Assembly (NCBI GenBank): GCA_033557835.1
Contig: JAWQRO010000051.1
Location: 1 to 64,000, forward strand
Direction of reading: 5' to 3'
Source of the DNA: Helochares maculicollis
Lineage: Eukaryota; Arthropoda; Insecta; Coleoptera; Hydrophilidae
Length of the DNA stretch: 64,000 nt
Of the stretch, positions 9,973-21,611 are shown in pieces (position 1 is the first letter of the stretch; every line of letters starts with the position of its first letter). The notes below the pieces were generated by a model that was not told the DNA's origin, made no database searches, and saw only the letters and a program-made list of their open reading frames with translations. Position numbers and translations under genes: made by a program.

Positions 9973-12351
9973 ATGACGTTAGTTAAGCCAAAACCTCTGC
10001 ATTTAGCGAAAAATTTGGATCAACTCGATGAAATTGCTAATAAGCGAAACAAAAATAGAACGTCACGGTTAGAAGTTCTTTGCAAAGCAGCGGATAGATT
10101 GTTCGTAACAGCTTGTTCAACGGCATATATGTATGATGATGAGCTGCAGTATGTATACTATACAAGATACATTAATTTAGTGAAGGAAATTATAGATCAC
10201 CACAAAAATTCTTCTTTTATCTACTCAAGGTTTGGTAGGCAATTGGCAAAAGCAAATGAAAGGCTAATTACCATTAAGCAAAGCTTGGAGAAAAGATACG
10301 CCGAGTCGAAGAGAAAGCAAAATGCATTGAACGGCTATCAGAACATGGAGAAAAAACCTGAAGATTCTTGTTCGATTTTCGCCAACAGATTCATAACGCC
10401 TGAAGAGTTGTACGATGCTTATATAAAGCGAAAGTCGATCATTGTTTGGGATGCACGATCTAGTGATGACTACAGAAAATCCCATTTAAAGCATATCAGG
10501 AATATTAACATTCCAAATCGTATAATAAGACCTGGGTTTTCAGCATATATCTTGGGACAACATATGCCACCTGAAAGCGTTGCAGATTATAACAATCGGG
10601 GAGACTTTCATGCAATTATCCTTATGGATTGGAAAACCGATAAAGATGGATTTTGTTATTCGGTGTTGAGTGTTTTGTCCTCAATAGTAACGAACTGGGA
10701 CTCTGTTAAGTACAAATACCAGCCTTTCGTTTTATCAGGAGGATATTTAGCGTGGTTAGACAAATATCCATCGATGTGCACCGATCCCAATGTGTACTAT
10801 GATCATTATTACGAAGATTTAGATGACCTTCTTAGCTTGGAAACTATGTCTTACAGTTCTATAATGCTGATGAATTTACGCATGCAGCAAGATGAGGAAT
10901 TAAACACCCTGACGGAACTACTTCAGGTGCAAATAGCAAAGGGGAACTCATTAGCTGAGTATTACAGTGAGTTGTACAGCAGTTTGGACAGCAACAAAGT
11001 GTCTTCAAAGACTTTAGAGCAAAAATTGCAAACGTTGGAAAAAACAGAGGCGTCAATTGCCGAAGACGCCGAAAAATTACTTTCTCAGTTCACCAATTTG
11101 TGTTACAACAAATCAAACGTTGACAACCTAAAAAATTTGGAACAGGAGTTGATTTGTTTACAGATTGATTGTATTTCGTTAAAAGAAAAAATTGTTTTGC
11201 TAGCGCAGAAAAAATTCGGCCGAGCTACGAATGTGTTAGAATCAAGTAAGCCAATCAAGATGCTTCAACCACTGATTGCTAAAAATTTCGTCAGCAGCCA
11301 GCAGAAAAACACAATTCCTTCAGTAAATAGACGTAGTAAACCAAAGGTAGTGGAAGTTAAATTAAACGATTTACTTAAAAATAACAACGGCTCGGTTTGC
11401 AAGGGATTGACTGGTTTAGCTAATTTACATAATACTTGTTATCAAAACACTTTAGTGCAATGCCTTCGGCACATACCATCAGTGGCTACATATTTCCTTA
11501 AAAAACAATACTCCCATTTTCTTTTGGATCGAGAACCAAAAATAATCGAGGATTTGGCTAAAACGGTTCAAAATTTATGGCTTTCAAACGAGGATTATTA
11601 TGAGCCGCATGATTTTTATGACAAAGTTGTCGAGAACATTGATGAACTTTATGGAAATGGAGCGCATGAGGATATACATCAATTTTTTCTGAGCCTAATG
11701 GAAGCTTTGGTCGAAGACACTCAGTTTAAGGTTTACATCGATGAGTCGGCACCTCCTTCAACTAAATCTTGGTACACTCATTTAAATGGGCACGCCTCCT
11801 TCTTTTCAGAATCGTTTTTTCACCAAACTGTGACCAGACAAATCTGCGATTACTGCAAAAAGCGGTCTGTCAAGTACGATATGGAAAACGTGTTCATGTT
11901 GAGCATTCCGCAAGAAATGGAAAACCAACCGTTTAATCTATTGGATCTGATGGAGATTTACTTGAATGGAGAAAACACTAAGAAAGTTAGGTGTAAAAAT
12001 TGTAAAGCATTTGTGGAAAACCACCAACAAATATTGAAGTTTCCTAAAGTCGCCGTTATTTGCATCAAGAGATACAAATTCCAAGGAACGCGCTGGGAGA
12101 AGAACGAGGAGCCCTGTTATTTTCCTGAGGAAATATCGATATTTGAAAATTCGTACAAACTTCATTCTGTAGCGCAGCATATTGGATCATTGTCATCGGG
12201 GCATTACACAGCCGTTTGTTTGAATCCTGTTGATAACAGATGGTATCTCTTTAACGACAATAGCGTCAGTCGCATTAGTTCGATCAAAAATGATGATGTT
12301 TATAGAAAAGCGTACTTGCTTTTCTATGAGCTTAAAAGCCAGCTTCAGTGA
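9973..12351 (+). CDS. USP8-like: USP8/UBPY-like ubiquitin carboxyl-terminal hydrolase, single exon
   Basis: This is a cysteine protease that removes ubiquitin; USP8/UBPY acts on endosomal cargo and ESCRT components. The 792-residue frame has no introns. Residues about 8-115 match the USP8 N-terminal dimerisation (MIT-like) helical domain. Residues about 140-270 match the USP8-type rhodanese domain (IIVWDARSSDDYR near 156, RGDFHAIILMDW, then LSGGYLAWL near 255), which as in USP8 lacks a rhodanese catalytic Cys. Residues about 305-420 are helical and coiled-coil-like. The UCH domain runs from about 477 to 790: Cys box GLTGLANLHNTCYQNT with catalytic Cys489, zinc ligands Cys625/628 and Cys674/677, His744 in SSGHYTAV, and Asn761 in the FND motif typical of the USP2/USP8 branch. 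All catalytic residues are intact. From memory it is shorter than fly or human USP8, with most of the long low-complexity linker missing. The start follows TTTCAAA and is the first ATG before the conserved N-terminal domain. It could be an intact retrocopy or the sole intron-poor USP8 gene. Confidence 0.93.
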   Translation: MTLVKPKPLHLAKNLDQLDEIANKRNKNRTSRLEVLCKAADRLFVTACSTAYMYDDELQYVYYTRYINLVKEIIDHHKNSSFIYSRFGRQLAKANERLITIKQSLEKRYAESKRKQNALNGYQNMEKKPEDSCSIFANRFITPEELYDAYIKRKSIIVWDARSSDDYRKSHLKHIRNINIPNRIIRPGFSAYILGQHMPPESVADYNNRGDFHAIILMDWKTDKDGFCYSVLSVLSSIVTNWDSVKYKYQPFVLSGGYLAWLDKYPSMCTDPNVYYDHYYEDLDDLLSLETMSYSSIMLMNLRMQQDEELNTLTELLQVQIAKGNSLAEYYSELYSSLDSNKVSSKTLEQKLQTLEKTEASIAEDAEKLLSQFTNLCYNKSNVDNLKNLEQELICLQIDCISLKEKIVLLAQKKFGRATNVLESSKPIKMLQPLIAKNFVSSQQKNTIPSVNRRSKPKVVEVKLNDLLKNNNGSVCKGLTGLANLHNTCYQNTLVQCLRHIPSVATYFLKKQYSHFLLDREPKIIEDLAKTVQNLWLSNEDYYEPHDFYDKVVENIDELYGNGAHEDIHQFFLSLMEALVEDTQFKVYIDESAPPSTKSWYTHLNGHASFFSESFFHQTVTRQICDYCKKRSVKYDMENVFMLSIPQEMENQPFNLLDLMEIYLNGENTKKVRCKNCKAFVENHQQILKFPKVAVICIKRYKFQGTRWEKNEEPCYFPEEISIFENSYKLHSVAQHIGSLSSGHYTAVCLNPVDNRWYLFNDNSVSRISSIKNDDVYRKAYLLFYELKSQLQ

Positions 12352-12408
12352 TGTTTTTTTATGCTAAAAAAGATTTGATTATAAGGCGCAAATGGTAAAC
12401 GTACGTGA

Positions 12409-12414
12409 AATAAA
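12409..12414 (+). other. Polyadenylation signal of the USP8-like gene
   Basis: An AATAAA hexamer lies 58 bp past the stop codon, the first canonical signal downstream. No genomic poly(A) tract follows the stop codon, so the tail remnant expected of a young retrocopy is absent. Confidence 0.55.
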
Positions 12415-12419
12415 TTTGC

Positions 12420-15400
12420 ATTATTTATTGTAGTTTTATGTAATTTGCAGTATATGCATCAACACAGCACCAAATTATATTTTTGAAGTGCAATCTTGTG
12501 CTGACATAGACCTAGAAAATTGTTCTCTGGGGTGAATTCCGATCATTCATTGTGAAACTTTTTGAAGTGACGAATTTGAGATTCTGTAGGTTAAAGGGAA
12601 TTGCGTGGAAAGTAACTTGAAGTAGTCTAACATCAACAATCAACATTCTTATGAATCTCAGATTTCAATTTTTTAAAAAGAAATCATCTTTTAACTAACG
12701 ATTGTGAGCAACAGTTTTGAAAAATTCTATAGATAATCAATTTTCTGGAGAAAATCCAGCAGTTTGAACTAAAATTCGCTACGTACAAAACACCAATAGT
12801 TTGAAATGTGCCCATAATAGGATGTGGTTTTCATTTTGATTTGGACGCGATTATGAGCATGCAACTTTCATTCATATTTTGATATTTACATCTAGACCAA
12901 GTAAATAGCGGTAGTATGCAATAACAACAATGACGATGATGTAATAGTAAAAATGTGCGTTGTCACCTTTGTGAGCCCGGCCACCACAAATCAACGTGTT
13001 GGTCGGCATGGTAACCTGATATCCGAGCAACTGCGCAACGAGATCAGCGGACCATTACGACAATTCCCGTCTCCTGGCGGAGTACTGAGCAGAAGGGCAT
13101 TACAGACAATTCTACGACAGAGCTCGCAAACAAGGGAACGCAACCACCATAGCAATCACTGAACTGGTCCAGTGCACCGTTCTCTCCACACACAGCTAAC
13201 TCTCTGTGTAATCCAAGCAATGGTAACTTGATCCTCTAAAACGTGTAACCCTTTCTGTTTTCCCGAAAAAATCGCTAGTTTTATTCGGCAAAAAATAGTT
13301 ATCGAACCATTGCTGATTAATAAGTGTACAATTGATTGGTTCGCTTGGTCTTTTTGGATGATTCCTGTGAGGAAAAATAAATGGATTAAATTTCATCATT
13401 ATTGAAGCAGATGGCTGAAATCGCTTCTTTTTGTGCGATTATTTGCAGAAATCGATACTTCTCCAAAGCTTTACAAAGGATTGTACTAAAATTAGTTAGC
13501 TTTATGACTGTTTGCTCCAGATGCGCCTTACTGTCGTCTCCTATATGGATTGTGTTAACGTAATTTTCAAATTGCACAACAATCAAGGAGTAATTGTTCT
13601 TTGATGTAAACATGGTCTTCTTAGAAGTGTCTAAGTTTACAACTATGCTTATGTTTGAAGTAGCAGACGGCTTGGAGCCACATTACCCTATTAAACTGCG
13701 ATGTTGGAGTAATACTGAAATTAGTGATTTTAAGACGACAGAATGTTAGTTGATTCGATTGTCCCAAGGAGCCGAGCTAGTCTTAAGTATGAGTCCTTAA
13801 TATATGACCCATATCATAGCCATATTAAAGTATATTCTGTTTAAATATCAGCACAGGCATGCGGCCGCCTAAAAATATAGTTCTTTTGATCACAGATGTA
13901 TACATACCCCAACTAAATAAAAACGATGAGGATCAAAATTAAACTGCTTAAATATTCTGTGTTAATTTGCGGTTAATCAGCATTTCGAAAGTTTAAATTT
14001 AGACATGTCTATATTGAAGAACAAAAAAGAATTGCCGAAATGAATTAAAATTCGATACGATATATCAAATTTACTAGGGTATAAAGTAATGCTAACTATA
14101 GGACAATAGGCTGTAAAACTGAAGTAAACTTCTAGTTTCCGTAAATAATTTTTAGGACGCTGCAAAACGGCTGTTTTATTGAGAAATAAAAATATGATAC
14201 ACTTATATCAAAGAAACTAATTGTGTTCAGTCCTCTTTAATTTTTTTATTTCGGGCTTAAATCTCCCCAGGCGTTTATCTGAAGCAACATTTTTGCAATG
14301 TTAAAACTGAAGCACGTCGTCTGATACATCAAAGTTGCGAAAATGTGCGTTGCAGTCTGCTGGATTTTCGTTGGATGTAGCAAGAGGATGTTTTCCTAGC
14401 TAAATAAATACTCTCTTCTTTTCTCCCCAGACAAACAAACCCTTTTTAAATCAAGCCAAACTGTTTCTCTTTCCTGAAAGTGCGGCCACTTGAAAAAGTA
14501 AAACAAATGCGAGATTTTGCCAGTTGCGGTTCGTGGAGGCGTCTGAGAGGGTTTCGTTTTAATGGAACCGTCGTTTAAACAAACAATGACTGCAAAAGTG
14601 GCAAGAAAAAGTCGTTATTGAAAATAAGCGGCAAGGGATGAAATCGATATGAAAAATTGGAAGTTCTCAGCAAGTATAATTCTTGTTGTTGTATGAAGCA
14701 AGTTTTACGCGTTTGCGAACAAGAAATTCCTGTGAGAAAATAATACCTAAAAGGGTTAAAACGCAATAAAATGTCCCTAAAGTAAATTTGAATACAATTT
14801 AGGTAGTAGCGGTTTTTGGTAAAATCTACGGGATTATGAAAGTAGCCCCCTATTTAAACGGTTCCCTATTTAATATCGGGCGAAAGGAGTAAAACGCGGA
14901 AGTCAATCATGCCCTGAAGGGTTTTGCAAAAGGTGTTGCGATCACTTGCTGCACAGTGGTTTTTTTTAACATTCAATTGAATTGCACTACCCCTTTAATT
15001 GGTGCGTAATGCGGTCAAACGCGTTCAAAGGTTTAACGGTTGAAAAAGTCACCCGATGAAAAAATGTGAGAAACTGCAATTACATATATCAAAATCGACA
15101 GCAATGCGTTTGTAACTCCAAGCAAGCTATTATAAAGTGGTCTGAAAAATTAGTTTTGGATGGAATTAAGTATGTGAGTTGGAATTTTCGTTTCTAAAAC
15201 GGTTTCGATTTCAAATCGGAAACATTTTTGCGCAAGAAATATTTCATTCACATCTTCACGCACCTAAGAGGTTGTTGATGTTTTCGCTTTATCTTTATTT
15301 CAAATCTAAAATAGACCTTATTACGGGACTTTAATCTTTTGCCCCATCTTTAGATGTCAATATCTATTGTTGTGAATGTTGGTAGCTAAAGAATGAGATA

Positions 15401-17550
15401 TGTATCTATGGAGGGTAAAAAAGCTGTGATCGGTGAAGAAGCTGCGGATTAAAAGAGCAGTAGGTAGCTTTTACGAAGTACATTCTTACACTACTTTTTT
15501 CATTAGATGATTGAAGAATGTTTAAAACTATTTTCTACATATTAGATCGTAAATTCGAAAGATATTGAAACAATAATGCTTTGAGTTAAGCGGCTTAGTT
15601 TTTTTTTTAAATCACCACGATTCCTCTTGAGGAAATTATCCCTAATAGTTCATTTTGCAAGATTTGTATTACTGGAGCAAAAAATAGGTGTTTTTATTAG
15701 TTGCGCGTTAAAATGAGGCTATAGAAAAATAATCTATCTTATTTCATTGTAAGGATTTTAAGCACTGCAATTTAGCCGCCCATCCCTCAATTCGTCAATC
15801 CTGAATTTGACAGATTACAATCATTAGACTTTTTCAGCTGATATGGTTGCAACCATAATGTCAGCTCTTAAATGGCTATTTGAAGCTGGATAATTGTAGA
15901 GCTGTGAATTTCAATACATGTAGAAGTGCGTAGTAACGAGTAACCCGACATTACTACCAGTAATACTGCTAAGTGAGAGGCCAATATGGCACTAAGCATA
16001 TACTAAGGTAAACTCTAAACTAAAAACAGATTACCATAACAAATTAAAATGATTAGCTAACGATACAAGCGTCAAACTTTAGAACCATGTTCAAAAATAA
16101 TAAATATCAATAATAACTTCATCATCAACTTTCATATTATGGCACTTCCCGTTGTTGAAGAATCTTGTATCGTTATCTATTGAATGAGTCATTATAAAAC
16201 CTCGAAAAATATTCTTCGTTTATTTGGGGTTTATAGTAAACGATGTTTTAACACACTAACGCCAATTGCAATATCATTTAAGAAATGTGTTAATCAAATT
16301 GCCAAATTGGTAGGTCTTCTTCTAATTCCTCTTTTAGTAACATCTCCTGTCTAAAGATTATCATCATTTTAACTATTGTGCCTCCAAGAGATGCACTATC
16401 TTGCTGGGCTTCTCTTGCCCTGTATCTTTCCCTCTATGATAGCCTACAATTATTCATACTATCCCCTCTGATGAAATATCCAAACTAATGCAGTTTCTTA
16501 TCTTGACAATACTTATTACTTCCCTCTTTTGGGTTTTCAGAGTAGCTCATCATTTGTAATCAAATGCCACTGTTGGGTCACTTACATTTTCTTTTAGAGT
16601 CTAAGCCTTCATTCCATTCAATAATACTGAGAAAACATCTCAACTTAGCATCCTTAATTTGAGTTGCAGACTATGATCATTTTCGCTTTATAGAAATGTG
16701 GTGTTTAAATTTACCGTCCCTATAAATTCACTGCTGTGTTAGTAATGTTTATAGATTACAATTAAAAATCCAATGTTTAGTTTATTCCAGTAAAATAAAT
16801 ATTCCGATATTCTATATAGTTTATCATCTTTGCGATAAAAACGGTTGAAGATTAAAAATATAAACATAAATATGTTGGGTTAATCACACAGAGATCTCCT
16901 TAAGTATAGTCGAATATAATTGTGATTCTAGAAGTGTTTGCTTAATGCCACCCATAATAAAACTTGAAGAAAAAACCTCGAAAACTTGTCCGGAAAGAAA
17001 ATTAGGTGCACTTAACTTCTACAATTGTGAAATTAGCTATATAATTGTAGCTTTATAGTGTAGTGTAGTGTAGTACTTTACTCCTAGTGTTGCCATTCAA
17101 TATATTAATTGTAACAGTCAACATTTTCTGCAGAAGCAGTACAATAAAGCTCAGTGAAGACTGCAATTTATTAACATTTCATTTAATTAAATAGAATAAC
17201 AGACTGAATATCCTCAAGCTGAATTTTTTAATACCTTCTTGAAATGAATTAGCGGTAGATTGCAATTGATTAGTTAATTCTATCGTAACTAATGCACTAT
17301 TTCTTTCACGTATATTTTCTGATATACCAAAAATCCATGTTTTAATTTCCATATATTTATTAAATCTCAAGTCTTCTATATTTTAATGGAAATTTCGTTG
17401 CTTTTAGTCATATAACGAAAACATTAAACAAATTCAGTACAAGCTGTTTAAACTGAAAACGGCGCTGACTGGGAGACTTGTGATGTTATTGTTCTCAGCA
17501 CTAAGAGTGGTAACCTCATTAGTAAATTGCAATTAGGAATATCTTAAAAA
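12420..17550. other. Intergenic desert with one GC-elevated block
   Basis: Mostly AT-rich sequence without recognised features. Positions 12,950-13,200 are GC-elevated. They contain a 69-codon frame (12,953-13,162, +) with a protein-like segment (ISEQLRNEISGPLRQF), but I cannot assign it and clean flanking splice sites are lacking. Another denser block spans about 14,780-15,080. A short (TAGTG)n run sits at 17,056-17,075. No RNA gene was found. Confidence 0.4.
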
Positions 17551-17553
17551 ATA

Positions 17554-18640
17554 CCAGGTGCGCAAGTTTAAAATGTCATTTTCTTGTCAAGAGATGGCGC
17601 ATGAAATCTTTTTTACTAACCTTTAGAACCCAAAGGGCCATCATGTAATGATTTTCTTGTTCAATCAAAAGAAAAAGGTATCGGATAGTCATCGAATTCT
17701 TGTAGAGACTTACGGCGATCTTGTTCTAACTTAAAGACTTTTGAACGCTGGTTTCGACGTTTCAAAAGTTGCTATTTCAATGATATTGACAAAGAATGTG
17801 AAAATCGACCATAAAAGTTTGAAGAAGACGAATTACAAGCATTATTGAACGAAGACAATGCACAAACACAACAAATGATGGCGGAGTAGTTGAATATCAC
17901 TCGGCAAGCTATTTTCGATCGCCTGAGAGCCATGGAAAGATTCAAAAGGTTAGAAAATGGGTTCTACACAAACTGAACTAACGACAGATGGAAAGACGAA
18001 AAACTGTGTGCGAACTGCTGTATTTACACCACAAAAGAAAGGTTTTTTTGCATCATGTTGTAAATGGCGATGAAAAATAGATATATTTTGGAAATTCCAA
18101 ACGTAAGAAATCGTGGGTATCGCCAGGACAACTATCAACATCGAGTACAAAACCGGATCATTTTGGGAGGCAGACAATGCTGTGTGTGATTGATGGGATC
18201 AGAAGGGAGTCATGTACTACGAGCTTTTTAAACCCGGCAAAACAGTTAATACCGTCCTCTACCGACAACTAATGATCAATTTAAACTTCGCATTGATCGG
18301 AACACGCCCAGAATGGGCTCGAAGACACGGCAAGTCATTCTGCAGCGTGCCAATCCTCCTGGACATTCAGCCAAAGTGATCACAGAAGCACTTTCTGCGC
18401 TTGGTATGGAACTCCTACCCCACCCGCTGTATTCACCAGACCTGACTCCCTCTGATTATCAGGTCTCCTCATCAATGGGACACGTATTGACTGAGCAACA
18501 CTTCAAGACTTTCGAGAAATGGATAAGATGTGTAAAAAGTGAGGGGCAATACTTTGAATAAAAAATATTTTGCCATTGTTCTTAAGTAATTGCGTATTTT
18601 TCATGAAAAAAAGATATTTTAAATTTGCACACCTGCTGGT
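17554..18640 (+). mobile_element. Mariner element B (inactive, internally deleted)
   Basis: The left end, CCAGGTGCGCAAGTTTAAAA after TA at 17,552-17,553, is identical in its core to element A. The right end, reverse-complemented, reads ACCAGCAGGTGTGCAAATTT, showing the same TIR with a small insertion near the tip. The interior is collinear with element A but has two deletions. About 130 bp near the transposase N-terminus is missing at about 17,640, and about 90 bp near the C-terminus at about 18,520. Confidence 0.88.
17641..18561 (+). pseudogene. Mariner transposase pseudogene (element B)
   Basis: Homologous to the transposase remnant of element A over most of its length. It carries the FEEDELQALLNEDNAQTQQMM-like helix-turn-helix region (about 17,818) and the YYELFKPGKTVNTV block (about 18,217). 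The open frame at 18,313-18,561 encodes HPLYSPDLTPSDY, so the third catalytic Asp region is kept here although it is damaged in element A. Numerous frameshifts, stops such as the TAG near 17,887, and the internal deletions make it non-functional. Confidence 0.87.
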
Positions 18641-19740
18641 TAATATTTTTTGTAAGACAAAAGAATGCCTACGATACCTTTGATTTTCAATATGTTTTAA
18701 ATAAAAATGTATACTTTGAGGTAAAGGTAGAACTTTGACTAAAACAGCAATAAAACACGAGAAAGAGGCACATTTCTGACCACACATCGAATCTAGTAAT
18801 GGCGTCGAAAAAAATATCATGATTGAAGCCCATCTGTATTCTATATGGCAATACCAAACCATATCCTTCAGATAACTAGGAAGTGCTGTTTACAAAAGAG
18901 AGATGGAATACTGAATTCAAATCACAAAGACCAAATGGTACGGTTTTAAATGTATTAAATTTTAGATTTTTTAATCCCATTTAATTGCTCCAGCAACCAC
19001 CACAAAAGCGTAGACCTTACATACTATCGTGTTGTTAAAAAGTCTAAACTCATCATTTTTAACTCAAGCTGTTGTTTAAATAAAGTTAACTTAAAAATGA
19101 ATAGTAGAAATAAAATACATATAGGGCTAAAAATAGTTCTTTTTTGGTTATTATAATTCGGTACGAAGTAAAAATGTAAGTGTATACTATAATTTGGAAC
19201 AACGAAATAATAGACAATTCCTACTGTGAAAATATGAGAAAATGCATTGAAATAGAAGATAACAATTAGTTTTTGATAACTAGGAGCCCATGAATCCATC
19301 ACGATTTATAAATTAATAAAAATCGAAGAGCAAACAGAACGAACATTTCCAACATTTGGATAGTACCTGTAAGTACTTATTGTTTCATTAAAACAATTCT
19401 GCGCTATGAAAACCTGCTTTTTTTCAAGAATGTATTTTATAGGCAAACTTTGCTTGATCACTAAACGACGTTTTAACTCTCTTTAGAGTGAATACATAAC
19501 AAAATCCACTAGATTTGTCTGGGCAATACATTTTTATTTAATTTAAAATTTGGAAAAAAATGAAAGCGTGAGAATTGTATATCAAATGTACCAATATTTA
19601 CTCGCTATAAAAAATCTGTAGAGAGTTTAAAACATTACCAGAGAAACATTTGTTTAAAACACTAATTCTCACAACATTGAATTATAGTTTTTACTAGGAA
19701 ACTCATTTTTTTTTCATACTATGGCTAAAATGTATGTTAC

Positions 19741-19949
19741 TTTTGCCAAACAGAAATTGTGCACTAAATTCTATTGCGTTAAACTTTACATTAGATATTT
19801 TGTTCTGCTAACATTAAACACTGAAATTGTATACATTCATACAAATTTTGCTTAATAGAAATTGTGCACTAAATGTTATTGAGTTAACCTTTATATATAA
19901 TTATTTCGTTCTGCTAACATTAAACACTGAAAATTGTAAATATTAACAT
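19741..19949. repeat. Two-copy tandem duplication, about 105-bp unit
   Basis: The first unit (19,741-19,845) and second unit (19,846-19,949) both begin TTTTGC. They share AGAAATTGTGCACTAAAT and TTCTGCTAACATTAAACACT in register. They differ by scattered substitutions, so the duplication is not recent. Confidence 0.8.
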
Positions 19950-21392
19950 AGAATTGAATTTTTTATAAAATTCCAGTGAGCTTATTGTCGATTTTCACTT
20001 TCGGTTCAATACATACTCTTATAGAATAACTTAGGGTAAAACTTGGTACATTAATATCGGTAATCTTTAATGCCTTAAGTTTCAATTAGACAAACTGCAT
20101 TGATAAGTGATGGATAGTGCTTTTAGAAAATGTAATTTTTAGTTAATAAATTAAATATGGGCAAGCTTAGTGTCACTTCATCTTTCTCGATTCACCTAAA
20201 ATTATTTGTCTTGTTTTACAGTTTTTCAGCGTATACCTTCTATGAAATTAGAAAACAACACTTCCAGTGCGTCCACCAAATCAAAATTGCGTATCTACAC
20301 ATTTTTAATGGGGTTTAAAGTGTGCAATTTACTTTTTGCTTTAAGGCCCTTCCTACAAAAAATTCCTATCTTGCTGTATTTGCTACAAAATAAATATGAA
20401 GTAAAGAAATAGCTTAAATGCAATTTTATTGTGGTCAATAAATAGTGACAATTTAAACTAACAATAAGTATTATAAAAGCTAGTGTTACGCAATTGCATT
20501 TACCAACACGATATATCCGTAAAATTACTACAATTTTATTTTTTAATTCTCAGCTTAACGTTTTTAATAGGTTATTTTGCACAAAGCTTTTTGATGTTTT
20601 ATAAAACAGTTTGCATTCGTTTATTGAACAGCGTCCACCATCTAGTTTTAACCAATTTTGTTTACACATATTAACAATCCACTTGCAGTGATATTTATAA
20701 ACTCATGTTGAAAACAAATTTTATTTTCCGTTTGAATACGAACGGAATTAATATTGCGAATCTACCAACGAAACAAAAATAGGACTGTTTGTTGATCTAA
20801 TCAATATCTAAACCTAAAATTGCATCTGTATATCCTGATAAAAGTATAGCATGAATTGAAAATGAGCATCGGTAAGCTCAACTTCGATTGTTAAGTATTC
20901 GTACATACGGCGGGGTTTTAGCCACATTCACCTCCCGAGCAGAGACCAATCTATAGTACAGGTAAGGGTGGATGCCGTGTAGAATAATGGGGTAATCTGA
21001 TATCAGAACTGGGAGAGCGAGAGGACCCCTATTTATATACTCGGAGTATAGGAAGAATGTACTACATCCGACTACATTACGAGCGGAGAATGAAGAGAGA
21101 GCAGCAAATATATTCGCCACCGACGCAACTGCCATTGTCGACCAGATATCTTGCCCATTGAGCTCAAGTGCATCCATCAACCGAAGCGAGCTTTTAATGT
21201 ATGTTTTTCCTTTCGAAAAACACAAATGGCAAACGTTTCCAGAATACCAAATTGACTTCTGCTGTTTGCTGAAGTGTTCACCAAAAAATAATACAAAACT
21301 AACAGTTTCCTCTTTTTTACTTTCATTCTGCGAGACCTCTGTTCATACAGCGCCTAATAAATATTTGTTCTGAAAACGAGTCCATACTTTAA

Positions 21393-21611
21393 TTTTCAGT
21401 ATTTGTACCAAATCTCTTTAGGCTGCGACATGGGGCAATTTCTCTCGACGCTTATCTCAGTATCAAGGAGGTATTCATTCAGGCGCCAGACAAAATAATT
21501 CAAAAATTGAGGGGCACGAGGCTTCTATGCGTGGTAGTCCACGTGGAAAAAACTTTTAGCGCACAAAAGACATTAGTTTTGTTTACAAAGCAATGTGCAC
21601 TGACTGTTTAG
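21393..21611 (+). other. Unassigned open frame of 72 codons after a possible splice acceptor
   Basis: One frame is open from 21,393 to the TAG at 21,609 and reads with a protein-like composition (for example LRHGAISLDAYLSIKEVFIQ near 21,423-21,480). A plausible acceptor TTAATTTTCAG ends at 21,399. I recognise no family. It may be a decayed exon, part of an old retroelement, or chance. Confidence 0.18.
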
